Assembly: GCA_963970005.1 (NCBI GenBank)
Contig: CAXAMN010001181.1
Location: 95,211 to 159,210 of the forward strand
Origin: Durusdinium trenchii
Taxonomy: Eukaryota > Sar > Dinophyceae > Suessiales > Symbiodiniaceae
DNA: 64,000 nucleotides
Direction of reading: 5' to 3'
The translations under genes were made by a program, and so were the position numbers. The notes below the pieces were generated by a model, which had not been told where the DNA came from, ran no database searches, and saw only the letters and a list, made by a program, of their open reading frames with translations. This document shows positions 38,771 to 51,146 of the stretch, piece by piece. How positions within the stretch are numbered: the first letter of the stretch is position 1; each line of letters starts with the position of its first letter.

Positions 38771-38973
38771 CTTGAACAAGGTGTCGCGCATCCAATGTCC
38801 AACTACGCCCGTCCAGTCAACGCTTCCGAAAGTTTCCCGGCTGGCATCCAAGTGCAAAGCTGCAAAACCCATCACACCCGTCCGAAACCTGGAGTTGCTG
38901 AGCCCGTCAATGGTCGCCACGGGAACGGTGTTCGACCCCAAGGCAATCAAGGGACTATAGCCGCAGCAGCAGC
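38771..38973 (-). CDS. Exon of unidentified protein
   Basis: 203 bp between a TTTGCAG|G acceptor and a TTCAAG|GTGAGT donor, with a single open frame of 67 codons (GSNTVPVATIDGLSNSRFRT, HLDASRETFGSVDWTGVVGH). It ends in phase 0, compatible with the exon starting at 37,711, so the three exons at 37.5-38.97 kb may be one gene. No domain recognised. Confidence 0.55.
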
Positions 38974-41955
38974 CTGCAAATGTGTCAAATTGGTTGGCTG
39001 GTGCATCCGTATGCATCCGATTGCATCCGTCACATGAGAGTATCGTATTTAATCGCGAGTTTTTAGGTAGCTGTACTATTGACTGTGCAGTGCTTAACGT
39101 GTGCAAATGCACGGTGCACCAAGTCTAAATGGATAGCCCCTACGCCCTGCTTGCTGGAAGCGCTCTCGTCTCAACCTCAAGAGATGGGAAACAAGTAGCT
39201 GCACGGTGTTCTTCCTGCAAACATCATTCTCCGGGGGGAATAGCTACAGCGAGGAGAAACACATGCCACCTCGATCTACCTCGGGCCTCGAGAAGGTGAG
39301 GTTATTAACTTGACAACATTTCCTACTTTCTGGACATATGTAAAACCTAAATGATCCGATACAGGCTTTCCTCTCTTCTTTTCTGCGGGTTGTCTTTCCA
39401 ATTACGGGGATGTTGCTAAACTTTGCTGGAACACAAGCTTCGGAAACCTCTACGACTTCACTGCTCGCTGGACGAATGGTTCCCACAAGCGGAGGGGTCC
39501 AGCAAGAAACCAGCAAGCCAGATTGCGGCAAGGATGTCCATTGCTGAACAAAGACCCTTTGGACCCCTTTTCCTTTTCATGTTTTTGTTGAACCTTTCTT
39601 CCTGTCCTTTCCGTTTTCTTTCTTTTGACCTTTCTTCCTTTGTTCCTTATCTGCATCTTTGGTAAAACCTTTATTTATTTTCTTTTCCTTTCTGCTCTAT
39701 TGTTTTCTCTTTTGTTGAATATTTTGTTCTTAAACATCCGTAAACAAAACTACTCCAACAGAGCCAAGGTAGGGGTCTTCCATTGTACTAGATGGTGGGC
39801 ATTCCGGTGCCCCGGCCGTGTTATGGCGCCCCGGTTGTTATGATCGATGTTGATCGTGTCATTCTGTTTGGGTTTTGGTGTCCATATTCAGGGCACAAAA
39901 TAGCCGAAGCGGCCGCGTTTCGGAGCGATTTGAACCCCAGTGCGTAAAAGCGCACGACATTAGGACCATGATACTTGTGCCATATCCACTGTTGTTTGTG
40001 GGGGTGCTCTGGTTTGGACACAAGCGAACACGGTACTGCGTCCACGCAGCCCGTGGCACAAACGAGAACGTTTCAAAAGGTTGAAAGAACCGCAAATAGC
40101 AAAATAGTGTCCATATATATTGTTTCCTACTAGCTTCTTGTTACTACTAGTAAGGCACTTGTTACTAGAAGCTTTACTTTTGGTTGTTTTTTCATATATC
40201 TACAGTATATAGACCCTGTTAGGCTTGACACCTTTGTGATCCTTTGTGCCTTTCTTTCACCCATTCTTATTTAAAAAAACACCCATCCTTGTTGAAACCA
40301 AGGACATGGTTTGGACGAATGCATTCTTGCAAGGATGCAGCAAAAGAGGCAGGATTGCCGGGCACTGTTGAGGCGAACCTGTGAAATGTTATCGGGTGGT
40401 GGGCAACCGCAGTTTGCAGGTGGTGAACAGCCTTGAAACATGGAGCTCATGTGTTCTTGATGTGGTGAGAGCCATTCAAAGACCAGGTGCTCTGATCCAG
40501 TCCATTTGTTGGGAGTACGTAGAGGGCACCAGCAAAAACCCATCAAGCAAGCAAGGAGGGCCTTACTGGAAGCTTTCTGTCTTGGTGCTCGTACAAATTG
40601 TCCACAGCCCATAGTTACAACCTGTACCCCTTGTGCTAAGGGAAAACAAACCTTTGCAAAGGTGCTGCCTGTGGTTCATCATCATCATCATCAAGTTGTA
40701 AATGTACATTGCGCTTCTACGACTACGACCTTTGCTGAGCCTTTGCTTTTCTTGCTGACAACACGAAACGTTTGCATCACGATTCACGATGCCCGGAACC
40801 GATCTCCGTCCTGCATGGCGCCCCAGGTCATCATCCAAACAAGCTGTTGATGTCTGAGAGCACAGATCGAGGAGATATTCGTTGCCTTACCAACTGAGCA
40901 GCAAGCCACACAATCCTGATGGGACCTGACTCCTGACTTTCCTATTGGTACTGATTGATAGTCTGTCCTTCAATTACCACACGCAAAAATCATCGCACAC
41001 GTCATAAGCTGTGAGCTTGCTCCAACTCCTGTGAAAAGCTTGTTGCAGTCAGTGACCTCTGTCAGGAGATGTCAGGAGTGGGCCAGAGTGATTCTAATGA
41101 CTGTCAGGATCTGCTAAGCTGCTAGGGTCAGTGCCAAAGTGTCCAAAGCAGCTAAGGAAGCTGACAGTGTGCTTTGAAGGTCACTGCCTCCAAAGTCCAA
41201 AGTCTGAACATTCTCCGCTTTCTCCATTTTATTCCCTCTCAGGCTTCCTTCCACATACAGAACTTTAATGTGTTTCAAGAGTCTTAGATGCAGTTCCAGC
41301 CTTTAGCCTCAACATCCTTGACTGCCCTGGGAAGTGGTCAATGCGAAACGCAAACACACACACACAGTGACACACATGCACATTGAAGTTCAATCCTTGG
41401 AAGCTTTTTTTGAATCACAGGAGGTCGATCCATTTGGCGCCAATGTGAGTGCGGTTTTAAAGTTCACAAGCAAACAGGACGGTTGCACCGTTGAATAGCC
41501 GAGTAAGCGCTACCGCTGGTCTTCATGCTTGTGGTCTCTTCTATGAGAAGCTCCTCTCGTGATCAGATCCAGTGGACAGCTGTGATTTGCAAAGATACTG
41601 TGCCCGCACAAGCATCGGGACGCATGGGGGGCCCTGTACTTTAGCGGACTGGAATGTGCTTGAGGATGCTCGAGGTGCTACAATCAGAGTCCAGGCAGTG
41701 GATTGCATGCATTTTCTGACATCCCTCATGGCACAGCCGCTGCATGTGCAACATGTCGCTAAATTCCTACCCCGAACGAAACATGTGCAACAAAAAACGT
41801 TTTGACGGCAAGTTTGGTTTCTTTCATAAATTATTCTGAGTGTGGGCAGCTTGAGGGGATCCCGTGCATGTCCCTACATTCATCATTTAGTCTCCGTGTC
41901 TCGTCATGTCCTTAAGTTTGATGATCTTTTCATTGACAAGGGCAGCTTGCATGAC
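38974..41955. other. Gene-poor stretch
   Basis: Short frames on both strands without paired splice signals. A pyrimidine-rich stretch (39,560-39,720) and a short (CA)n run (41,355-41,370) are present. A CTAGTAG-type repeat lies at 40,120-40,166. A possible minus-strand exon near 39,300-39,450 is too weak to call. Confidence 0.4.
40120..40166. repeat. Dispersed CTAGTAG-type repeat
   Basis: Contains CTTGTTACTACTAGTAAGGC and a second CTTGTTACTAGAAGC half; same family as 43,785-43,836 and 51,066-51,146. Confidence 0.7.
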
Positions 41956-42125
41956 CTGAGTGCCAATTGGCAAGCTTTCAACTTCTTCACTTCCATCTGT
42001 TCTCGGCTTTTTGCTTCATTGCACATCATCCTGGACAAGTATTGAGTGCGCTGAAGTTGACACATGTGCCGACTCAGCGCCATGGCTGATGAAGCACGTG
42101 CTTCGATTGCAGCCTTTAAGTCAGC
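41956..42125 (-). CDS. Coiled-coil exon of unidentified protein
   Basis: Begins after a GCCCAG|G acceptor and ends before GTCATG. It encodes an Ala/Lys/Glu/Met-rich helix (ADLKAAIEARASSAMALSRH, then CNEAKSREQMEVKKLKACQL) with heptad-like spacing. It joins in phase to the exon at 42,218 across a 92-bp intron with a GC donor. Probably part of a longer coiled-coil protein. Confidence 0.45.
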
Positions 42126-42217
42126 CTGGGCTGGGCTGAGCAATCACACAAACACCCGGGAGTTATATACTGTCAAGCACACGTTTTGCTCCATGAACTT
42201 GGGAGCCTTCAAGCTGC

Positions 42218-42303
42218 TTTCCAAGACGCTGCTGCTTTCTTGGCATTGGCTTCATAGAGCGTCTTTTCAGCTTCCAGCACACTGGCGATGATCAAATGAA
42301 GAC
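42218..42303 (-). CDS. Coiled-coil exon of unidentified protein
   Basis: Encodes VLEAEKTLYEANAKKAAASW plus Lys, then a GC donor. Joining to 42,125 keeps phase and continues the helix. A competing frame here is also open but has a less natural composition. The 5' limit is unclear. Confidence 0.4.
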
Positions 42304-42717
42304 GATTTCAAAACCAGTGCAACTGTGAGCAACCTAAAACAAGTGACACATACGGCGCAATTTGGGTCCCCCAAAATCATCTATATAATGATTGTTTTTT
42401 CAAGGTCATGTGCTCCTCAAGGATGATACAAACGCCGCTAACTTGATCTGAACGTTCTGCATCGCCCTCGCATGCCTGGCCGTGCAAATCTGGCCATGAA
42501 CAATTAACATGCGTCGCCGTCCTAAACTTGTTGAGTAAATTAGTTGGTCTCAGCTTAACTTTGGTTTCTCTTCCTTTTGGTGTGGCATGGCGCAGCATTG
42601 GGTTCCCAACGTGTGGCATTGACTCACGAAACTGGAGTTCGCTTCGATGATGTCACCCGCAAGACAAATACCGTCCTGGAGCAGCTTAAGGACCAACTTA
42701 ATGAAGGGAGCAAGGAC

Positions 42718-42772
42718 GCTACTAGGTTCCTGGCCTTACTACTAGGAGCAAGGACGCTACTAGCAGGTTCGT
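42718..42772. repeat. Dispersed CTAGTAG-type repeat
   Basis: GGCCTTACTACTAGGAGCAA and GGACGCTACTAG halves, the reverse complement of the 40-bp unit of the 62.4-63.4 kb array and nearly identical to it. Confidence 0.75.
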
Positions 42773-43784
42773 TTTAGCATGCTGAAAGTACAGTTGGCAA
42801 AGTACCAGGCAGTGTAATTGACGCGCAGCGACGCACGGTCCATGGTTGTCTGATTGAACCCAAAGTAAACACCTCCGATAGTGAGGGGAATTGCATTTTC
42901 GCCACAGAAACCTGCAATGACCGCGAGCGTTTCCAGGCAAACTGTTGCATTTTTGGCCATATGATGATCCCGTATTCAACAACACTAAGCACAAACAAAG
43001 CCAACAAAACAGGAACGCTCTTTCCTTTCTTTCTGCTGCTGTTTCAAAACAAGAACAGCCGTGATGTCCCAGGAGCTCTTGCAAATCTCGGAGAGGCCAA
43101 GATCGGTCATCGCCTTGGCGCTTGGCCAAGCAGCAGTAAGCAAACGCAACCGAACGTTACTAACCCTCCACCCAACCCCCATCCCCATCTTGTGCCGCTC
43201 TATGTGCGTGTGGCATCCTTGCATGTGTCTCTGCAGGTGGCATCATCATAGCACGCGTTTGCACGAAGCACATCCGCCACAACATCGCGCACGAAGCAAC
43301 AACACATAAACCGCAAAAAAAACAAAAAGCGCACAAAACGCACGTCGGTTTTAGATCAATAGGCAAACACATGATGTACAATAACCATGGTCGAAAGCTG
43401 ATAGCAATCTCGGTGCAGTAAACAGGTTGATAACCTGTATCACAAAATCGCATAACTATTAGCCAGCCCCGTTTCCGGCCATGCGCTGGCTGCTAGCTGC
43501 TATATATTGAAAAGAGTGTGTCACTGAGTGTGTCATATAGTATATTGTCACTGGCAGGAGGGTTTGGCTTCACCACGACGTCTTGTTGATGCCATGACAT
43601 GGCAATACTGAGATCAATTCCTTCCCCTGTGTCCGTTTCTCTGAATCCACAGGTGGCGGCAAATGTCACAGGTATCCGGTCTTGAAGGCCCAAACTGCCC
43701 TCTGCATGTTGGGTGGGACACGACCCTAGTAGCCTCCTTTGCTAATTAAATTATATATATATATATATACAATTAAAGCTTATT

Positions 43785-43836
43785 GTTTCTACTAGCTTCT
43801 TGTTCCTAGTAGTAAGGCACTTGTTACTAGTAGCGA
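43785..43836. repeat. Dispersed CTAGTAG-type repeat
   Basis: TACTAGCTTCTTGTTCCTAG then TAGTAAGGCACTTGTTACTA and GTAGCGATGC; preceded by an (AT)n run at 43,751-43,769. Confidence 0.7.
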
Positions 43837-44449
43837 TGCCCTTGTTTTTGGGCGGGGGTCGCATCACTGGGCGTCGAGCAGTCGCACCCGCATCGGGTGG
43901 GATATCCACGCAGTAATTCTGCTCAGTCTGGGCCCAAAAGGCTGCCTGGTGCCCAGCACAACAGCAACACATGTTTCCAAAACAGGGGCGTGGGATGGCA
44001 CGGGTAGGTTGTGAAGGGTAAGGGATGGTAAGGGGGTAGAAGAAGCTAATAGTTTCAGATAGTGTCAGTAGTTTCTTCAGTTGTAGTTTCTTCAGTTGCT
44101 TAAGTATCTAGCGGTAGCGGCAAAATGCTACTGGCTACGACATGCTGGGACGCATGATTGATTTAGCAACTTTAGAATCCTTCGAGAAACTAGGGAAGTT
44201 CCTCAGTTACTCAACTCTGTGAGAATGTGCAACGCCTGCGGCCATACTCGACAGCCCAGCCTTATAGCTGGTATCGCCCAAAGTCGCTCGCTGTGGGGTG
44301 CAGCTCAATTGGCTCTGCAAACGTCCTGAGCGGGTCCGGGTCCGTCGCTTGTCGGCTGGTTCGCCGATTCGTGTGCCAAGTTTTGCCACATCTGGCCGGA
44401 TACAAATAGCTGGGCAATGTACCATCGTTAGTGCATGAATTTTGTGATA

Positions 44450-44630
44450 GAAACTTCAACATGCATTTGAATTTGGCAGGAACGTTTGTTGCGCTCGACG
44501 CGCAACTGACTGAGGATCGTTGATCTTCTTGGGCAGCTTTGCCGGCTTGACCGTCGTGTCTCAGACTCATATCATCCAAATCGCCTAAACGCCTTTCAAT
44601 GGCGGACACAAAACTGCTTGTTGAATCAAT
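44450..44630 (-). CDS. Possible exon of unidentified protein
   Basis: Starts after a GCTACAG acceptor and encodes STSSFVSAIERRLGDLDDMS and KAAQEDQRSSVSCASSATNV, a natural-looking stretch. The 3' limit is uncertain; the frame stays open to 44,262. No family recognised. Confidence 0.4.
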
Positions 44631-44805
44631 CTGTAGCATCAACGGGGTGGCTTATCTAAGATCTAGCAAAATGGAGCATGAATCGAGGCGAAGGTTTCGG
44701 CTTTTGCGCCTGCTCCTGCAGCCGCTTTCCGTGTAGAAGTTGGGATAGGCAGTTCTGAGAGCAGCCTGGTGGGCCTCAGGCAGGAGAGGAAGCCACTACA
44801 GTAGT

Positions 44806-44930
44806 AACAAGGCACCTTACTAGTAGCTACTAGTTGCTCCTGACATTGCTAGTAACTAGTAGTAGCTAGAAGCTACCACAGTAGTACCTAGGACCTAAAA
44901 GCTACTACAGTAGTACCTAAGAGCAGTCGG
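44806..44930. repeat. Dispersed CTAGTAG-type repeat cluster
   Basis: Four or five short units around CTACTAGTTGC, TAGTAACTAGTAG and AGCTACTACAGTAGTACCTA; more diverged than the other copies. Confidence 0.6.
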
Positions 44931-46559
44931 AAAAACTCTGCCGTCTCCTGCCTGCAGCAATGCAGTGCCTTCAGTGGTGGATTGCAGTTCTGAAGATCTC
45001 TGTGACAGGTCAGCGCTGAAAAGCACCTCCGCCTATCACACGGGTCAGCTCAAGGATTTGTGAGAAGTGTTTTGCCACTGCTTGGGACCTAGCTCAGTTC
45101 ATCGAGTTGTGTTGAAACATTGGCACGTTGCTACTAGAACCGGACAATGTCCAGTCAAGACATGACCATGTGACTAGGTCTGTGGCGCCTCTGCACACAC
45201 ATCCACAGCGCCCGCTGTCTGAAGCCGACGACTGCCGTCCGTGCTGTTTTGCTGCTCCGACGCTCCCTCCTCCCCAGTGATGCTGAAGGTTCCACCTTCG
45301 GCAGCTTGTTGGATGGTCCATCTATCCGCAGTATTTATCCTCATCTAGTTCTCAATCTCATGTAGTTGAATAATTCTTTCTATTTCTCTTTATTCTCTAT
45401 CTATATATCTTTATTTTCCTGTCTCTATGAGCTCATGAGTGTGCTGATTGTGCTTGTTCTGGGGTTAATGCGCCTAGTGGAATAGTGGAACAGCAGCAGC
45501 CGACGTGCTGTGCTTCTGGATTGTCCAAGCACACTGCAGCCCGTTGGATGCAAATGTCCAGCAGGTATTCATTGCTGGAGCCCGTTGATACCAGCAAGTC
45601 ACCACACTCTGCCTGAAATCAAGCTAAGCTGATAGAATGACAGAATGCTCAACAAACGCAACAAACCAGGGATAAACTGGGAAACATGCAACCCAAGTTG
45701 ATGCCAAGCTTCGACAAAGCGGCTGAGCTGCGGAAGGTTGCTATTTAGCGTTGTATCCAACATCCGGCCTGCGTTGCGCAGCACCTGGCAGAATGTACCA
45801 GCCAGAATCACCCATGACTTATGGTGCAACTTTAAAGAACCTTACCGTCCCTTAATGACAGTTTGACTTGTGCCCTTGAATTGGTCCTCAAATAAATACT
45901 CTTCTCCGAAATCCCTCTGCAAAAGGCCCGAGGCACCTCCATTGTGTCTTGCAAATCTCTCCTGAAGCAAAGGCCATGCTATCAAAGTCAATCCACAATA
46001 CGGAGCCAATGTTGCACCCTTCCCGCTCTCCCTTCACAGCATCCTTTGCTTGATTTCAGGAGTGCCTACAGTGCATTTGCAATTACATTTGCAATTACAT
46101 TACATAGCAAGTTTCAAGGGTCTCCTTTGACTTGTCAGTCGGTCCAAAGACCTCCAAATCAAGTCCAACGAACTCAAATGATTAAGGGACAATGCAACAT
46201 CAGCGAGGTCGATCAAGCTCGAGAGCCAAACTTATGCGATTTGCCTTGCTTCTCTGTGCAGGTAATTCAGTGCACTTGTACCAACACTCTTGACTGGTGG
46301 GATTTGGACACATGGTTGCCTTGTCTTCGCCAGCTCCAACCTACGAACAAAGTAAGAGTCTCCAGTGCCGTTTTTTCCTTCTATCTCTTTTCGTTCTATT
46401 GATTCAATTTTCTTTCCCTTTCCCTCCATTTTTGCAAAACCTTTGGACTCCTTTGGGCTCTTTGCAGATTTTTTTAAAGATGGTGAGCCATTATATAGTG
46501 GGTCAATGTGGATCAAACAGGCTCACCTGCGGGTATCACAGTCCCAAACGCTGGAGCTC
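44931..46559. other. Gene-poor stretch
   Basis: No exon supported. Low-complexity T-rich stretches at 45,370-45,420 and 46,370-46,440. Nothing else recognised. Confidence 0.4.
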
Positions 46560-46951
46560 GTGATGAGAGCCTTGTGGCGGGTTTGGGTGCATAGCTGAGC
46601 TTGTCTGCCCTATCCCCCTAATTGTGGCCTCGTTTTTGTCACCACGAACCTCACCCCCCACGCCAACAATAAAGGACTTCCTGCTGTTCAACCCGATGTC
46701 AGGTCGATATCCACCAACCCCAATAATGCAAAAGTCGGCAAAAGTAATGGAGCATCGCATCTGCGGTTTCTAGGATGGGCGGAGAACATGTTGCCAAGTC
46801 TCCGGTACTTGCCAGTTGACAAGAAATCCGCAACTCCAGCTTCTAGGATGGAGCGGTATTCTGCGACTGACCGACCTGGTGCAAACAAAAGCAAAAGCGC
46901 CTTGGCGGGTGTAGCTTGATACACATTGCACTCTAGTTCCAACATGTGCAA
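46560..46951 (-). CDS. Possible exons of unidentified protein
   Basis: A first part (about 46,790-46,951) encodes VAEYRSILEAGVADFLSTGK. A second (about 46,560-46,780) has two overlapping frames, one with TFADFCIIGVGGYRPDIGL and GVGGEVRGDKNEATIRG. Boundaries could not be fixed. Similarity to a known family is not visible. Confidence 0.3.
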
Positions 46952-47246
46952 ACTACTTTGGCAATGGATGAAATCAAATGTCAGCCGGCAGGCTTCCTGA
47001 AACGCTAAGTGATGCTAAGCGACTTTGCGTGACGCTTAGAAGCTGATCCCTGGTTTCTTGTGACGACATTGTAGCTGCAAGCTCCTGAGAGATCTTGGAT
47101 CTTGGGCGGCACACGGTGAGTTCAAATTGCTGCAAGCGTCATGACCTGGTAACTACGAATTGCCAGTGCACATGACGTGAACATAATCACCAAATGTCGG
47201 CTATACACGGCAAACTGGGATTGAGTGAATATTCAGTGTGTGTGCT

Positions 47247-47439
47247 CATTTCAACTCAACTTTCCTCCTTCTTAAAGTGTGCTTTCTTCGTCTTTCATCG
47301 TCTTGGTTTTTCCAGTCCTTGGACTTCAAAGCAATCCCAGCTTTGAAAGTCAACTGCGCCATGGTAATGTTGTCCAATGCCGCCACCAACTCCGCTGCTC
47401 GGGTCTTAATGAGCAGCAACGCTTGCGACCAGCTGCGAC
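47247..47439 (-). CDS. Exon of unidentified protein
   Basis: After an ATGATCAG|G acceptor one frame is open for 63 codons to a TGA at 47,247: IKTRAAELVAALDNITMAQL, then FKAGIALKSKDWKNQDDERR and a very basic end. A helical, basic C-terminus. Its composition is coding-like and the acceptor good. Function unknown. Confidence 0.45.
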
Positions 47440-48361
47440 CTGATCATTCGCGGCACTAAACACAAACACAGAAACAGCCAAAGGCATGCATAGCATTGCG
47501 TAGCCATGGCTCAATCATTCATATGCGAGGCATTGTACCTGGCGCAATTGAGCACATCCCTCTATGCTTCTAGGACTGCCATGAAGAGCAACACGAAGGA
47601 CCCGCTAGATGGCTCAACACAGGTTGCCTTGGTGCTGACAACTCTATGCCACAAGCGCCTTTGGAACACATTGTGCACAGTTAGCCCGCATCGCTCACAA
47701 AACCAAGAACAAATGAAGTCGGCTGTAGCTGCAATGATCAACTTGCTGTCCCCCCCGACGCGAAGCATGTCTGCTTCAACTTGACAACTTCAACGGCCTC
47801 CCTCCAGGCCAACTCAGAAACCATGGCCCCCCAGCAGCGTCCCCTCCAAACAAACCACGATTTCTCCGTTTCATACTCAATATGGGAAGATTATCGCAAT
47901 CATTTCACCCCGCTCACGGCACGCACCACGCAAAACCTACACGAAACAAACACATCTCGCTTGATTGATGTGCAACACATTTTCGGATGTCTTTGGAGCA
48001 GGTGCACTAGCAAGGCTTGTCAAGAGTAAGCACAGGGATACTCTTCCGCCGTGCAATTTTGTGGTTTCGTATTGGATTTTGTGAAATGTTTTGGACTTTT
48101 CCGCCGGAACTTTGTAGAATGAATTGGACGGTTTGAAGAAGTTTTTGGAATCATTCAGGTCAACCAAACATTGGCCAAAGAGTAACCTTTGATGAGTGCC
48201 CTTATCCTCAAACTTATCTTCACAGGAGCTTTAACGATATCACTTCCAAAGAGGTTGAAACACAGTGAAGCCAAATATGTACGCAAGGAAAACCTGCACC
48301 AATCCCCAGTGCTCCTTGAGTGAAGGTATAATATATAGCATTACTAAAGAAGAAGCAAGGA

Positions 48362-48755
48362 CACACTCTGACATTGGTTTTCAGTTAACTCCATTCCCAG
48401 GTCGAAGGAAGGTGATGGAACCGAAAGGTGAAAAGTCCAAGGAGTTGAAGGTGTTTGAACAACTGTTTCTCGCAAGCTGCAAAACGAAGTGTTCACAAAA
48501 CGCGCGGCTCAGCTGCAACAACGCGGTAGAAAGGGTTTGTGGGAGGTATCGTGAGCAAACCACCATGGAAACAAAAAACAGCGGCCGAGGGAAACCAGTG
48601 GAGTCAATGTGTTAGTCGCAGGTACAGGTGGATGATCAGTCCACCCTTCCCTCGTCATACCGTAGCTTCGTTGCGTACGGTGGGTATGACGAGCCGTACG
48701 CCCCTGCGTTCAAAAAACTCTTAGTTACAGAGGTTGACACACACACACACACGGT
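48362..48755. repeat. Direct repeat, copy 1 (about 395 bp)
   Basis: Nearly identical to 49,277-49,677 with about five base differences besides the length of the closing (AC)n run. Contains a 60-odd-codon plus-strand frame shared by both copies and an imperfect inverted repeat (GTCATACC ... GGTATGAC). Confidence 0.9.
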
Positions 48756-49276
48756 GCCGCTTTGCGGCGCTCGCGCGGAGAGATACCTAAAAAGCCTGAG
48801 AAACAAAAGAAAGAAACACAGAAAGAGCAGCGCTAGCACTCTAGAGTTACTGATTACTTAGCAGAAATGAATTAAGTGCAATAGTTAGGGAGCGGGACTT
48901 TAGTCTTAAACCGCCCGGGTAGAGTAGACTAGAAAAGGGACAACAGAGGGAAAGGCACCGACACGCAAGTGTGTCGAGTACCATTTCCCTGTGTTACCCT
49001 CATTAGGTAGGGAGTAGAACTCGGCGGGGGCGGGGGTTGGGACAACATGCCTGACCTCAAGTGGAACTGAATTCCGTTTTTTAGCCCGGCGGCTGTGGTA
49101 TCATATCGTGAAAGCCCGACAGCCCTTAAGGCAGTTAATCCAGTGGTGAAAAGGAATCGGTTAAGAGAATCCAACGAATGGTGGAAACGAAAAAGCTGTT
49201 ACTGAAATTCCGGAATGGCTTCGGCGCCCCAGTGACGGGATCACACCCAGCACCCAAGTGGGACGGCTGAGCGGTT

Positions 49277-49677
49277 CACACTCTGACATTGGTTTTCAGT
49301 TAACTCAATTCTCAGGTCGAAGGAAGGTGATGGAACCGAAAGGTGAAAAGTCCAAGGAGTTGAAGGTGTTTGAACAACTGTTTCTCGCAAGCTGCAAAAC
49401 GAAGTGTTCACAAAACGCGCGGCTCAGCTGCAACAACGCGGTAGAAAGGGTTTGTGGGAGGTATCGTGAGCAAACCACCATGGAAACAAAAAACAGCGGC
49501 CGAGGGAAACCAGTGGAGTCAATGTGTTAGTCGCAGGTACAGGTGGATGATCAGTCCACCCTTCCCTCGTCATACCGTAGCTTCGTTGCGTACGGTGGGT
49601 ATGACCAGCCGTACGCCCCTGCGTTCAAAAAACTCTTAGTTACAGAGGCTGACACACACACACACACACACACACAC
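49277..49677. repeat. Direct repeat, copy 2 (about 400 bp)
   Basis: Second copy of 48,362-48,755. Both copies start CACACTCTGACATTGG and end in (AC)n. About 520 bp of unique sequence lies between. It could be a short retrotransposon-like element with long terminal repeats, or a tandem duplication. Confidence 0.9.
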
Positions 49678-49844
49678 GCAGCACAGCGGTTGTCTGCAAA
49701 ATGCAATTATATAAACATGGATGTGCTCAGCTGTCCGGCTCACTGCGCTAGGGAGTTGTCATCTGCCAAACACACTGTGTCAATGTCTGCATGGTTGAAG
49801 CCATAGGACGGAATACCAACCTTGGAGTGAAGGCAACATGATTT

Positions 49845-50050
49845 GGAGCCTGTGCTGCCTGGCATGCGACCATCGCGCCCCACTTCCCTTTGAGGCGCCA
49901 GCTAACAAAGGAATATTGCCATTCCCGCAGAATGCCGAACAAATGTCCACCAACTCGCCAACAGAGTCCGTTATTGCCATGTTGCCGCAGAAATCCTCGA
50001 GTGCGACCGTGGCGGAGTTTCTTAGAAACCGAGCGAAGGAAAACTCTTGC
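49845..50050 (-). CDS. Possible exon of unidentified protein
   Basis: Minus-strand frame with VALEDFCGNMAITDSVGELV and CSAFCGNGNIPLLAGASKGS, followed by a possible GC donor near 49,860. A weakly similar peptide (FCGENAIPLTIGG) is encoded on the same strand at about 42,880, so the two could be diverged copies. No named family. Confidence 0.35.
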
Positions 50051-51065
50051 CAATACAAGTGCCAGGCTACATTATTGGTCGTGGTTGTCTGAAAGACATT
50101 CAAGCCATAACCTTTCGTATCCTGAGAAATCGCAGGTAAGCAGGAAACATCACGCGATTCTGAGTCGAAAAGTGCAAGTGAGTCCGCTGTCCGCGTGGAT
50201 GAAGCAAGACTGGAAAAAAGGTGCTAAGCTGGCCAAGCATTTGGACTTTCGTATTTCATTCTGAGAATCTGTGGTTTGAGTGCAGCTGAACTTTTGCCCT
50301 GCAACCAGCAGCCCACAAATCACTGACCTCGAGCACAAAAGTGGACTGTCACTAGCTGTCGTTTGTCGAAATGCCGATGTTTGCTCTAGGACTCTAGGGT
50401 CGTCATGCCGAGCAACGTTGCGCGTATCGCAAAGCGTATCTTCGGCATGGTGAGCAACGCAAATGAACACAGACTTTGCGCCAATGGGCTGCGGTCCCAA
50501 GGGGCTAGTCGGTCTTCGCCAGTCGAATTTCGTGACAGCTTAGCTGGCAAAATGCATTACGGCAGGACGATATATAAATATCATTAAAATACACGATCAG
50601 AGGACGAAGGCGGGATGTCAAATAGCAACACTTACCATACAAGAAATCATGTTATGTGAACGGTGAACTCCCTAAAGTTCTACTGGAATAGACTGAAGTA
50701 CCTTGAGGCTGGCATCAAACAAAAGTGAGAGAAAGAAGGCGAGAGAAGGCCCATTGTCATGAGGACCAACCATTAGTTGCATAGGTGTGGTAAGAGAAAG
50801 CGAAGTGAGTGGAATCAAACGAGTAAGACAAAGAAAAGCATGCGAGACCTGTGCAGAAACTGGACTAAAGCACAATAATAAGTAGCCCGAAAGGGCCTAA
50901 TAGAGCCTAAAAGTGAAAACTATGAGAGGAGATCCGTCTTCATATGAGGCCCCTTTATAAAACGCATTCTCTAAATTTGAGCGACGGGGGGGCCCTCCCT
51001 GGGGAGTTTTCCCACGGGGAGGCATCCCGAACTGAGGCATCCTGCCTAATGCTCACGAATCTGAT

Positions 51066-51146
51066 CTTAGCTTCTTGTTACTACTAGTAAGGCCCTTGTT
51101 CCTAGTAGCGATGCACTTGTTCCTAGTAGCTTCCTTGTTCCTAGTT
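51066..51146. repeat. Dispersed CTAGTAG-type repeat
   Basis: TAGCTTCTTGTTACTACTAG, TAAGGCCCTTGTTCCTAGTA and two more CTTGTTCCTAG halves in a row. Confidence 0.75.

Noticed and set aside
42722-43129. 135-codon minus-strand frame rich in Cys and Leu
   Set aside because: Two other minus frames overlap with equal merit and the 3' part runs into a CTAGTAG repeat; not called.
49258-49530. 90-codon frame in both copies of the 400-bp repeat as a gene
   Set aside because: Duplicated only because the DNA is duplicated; no splice signals or family pattern.
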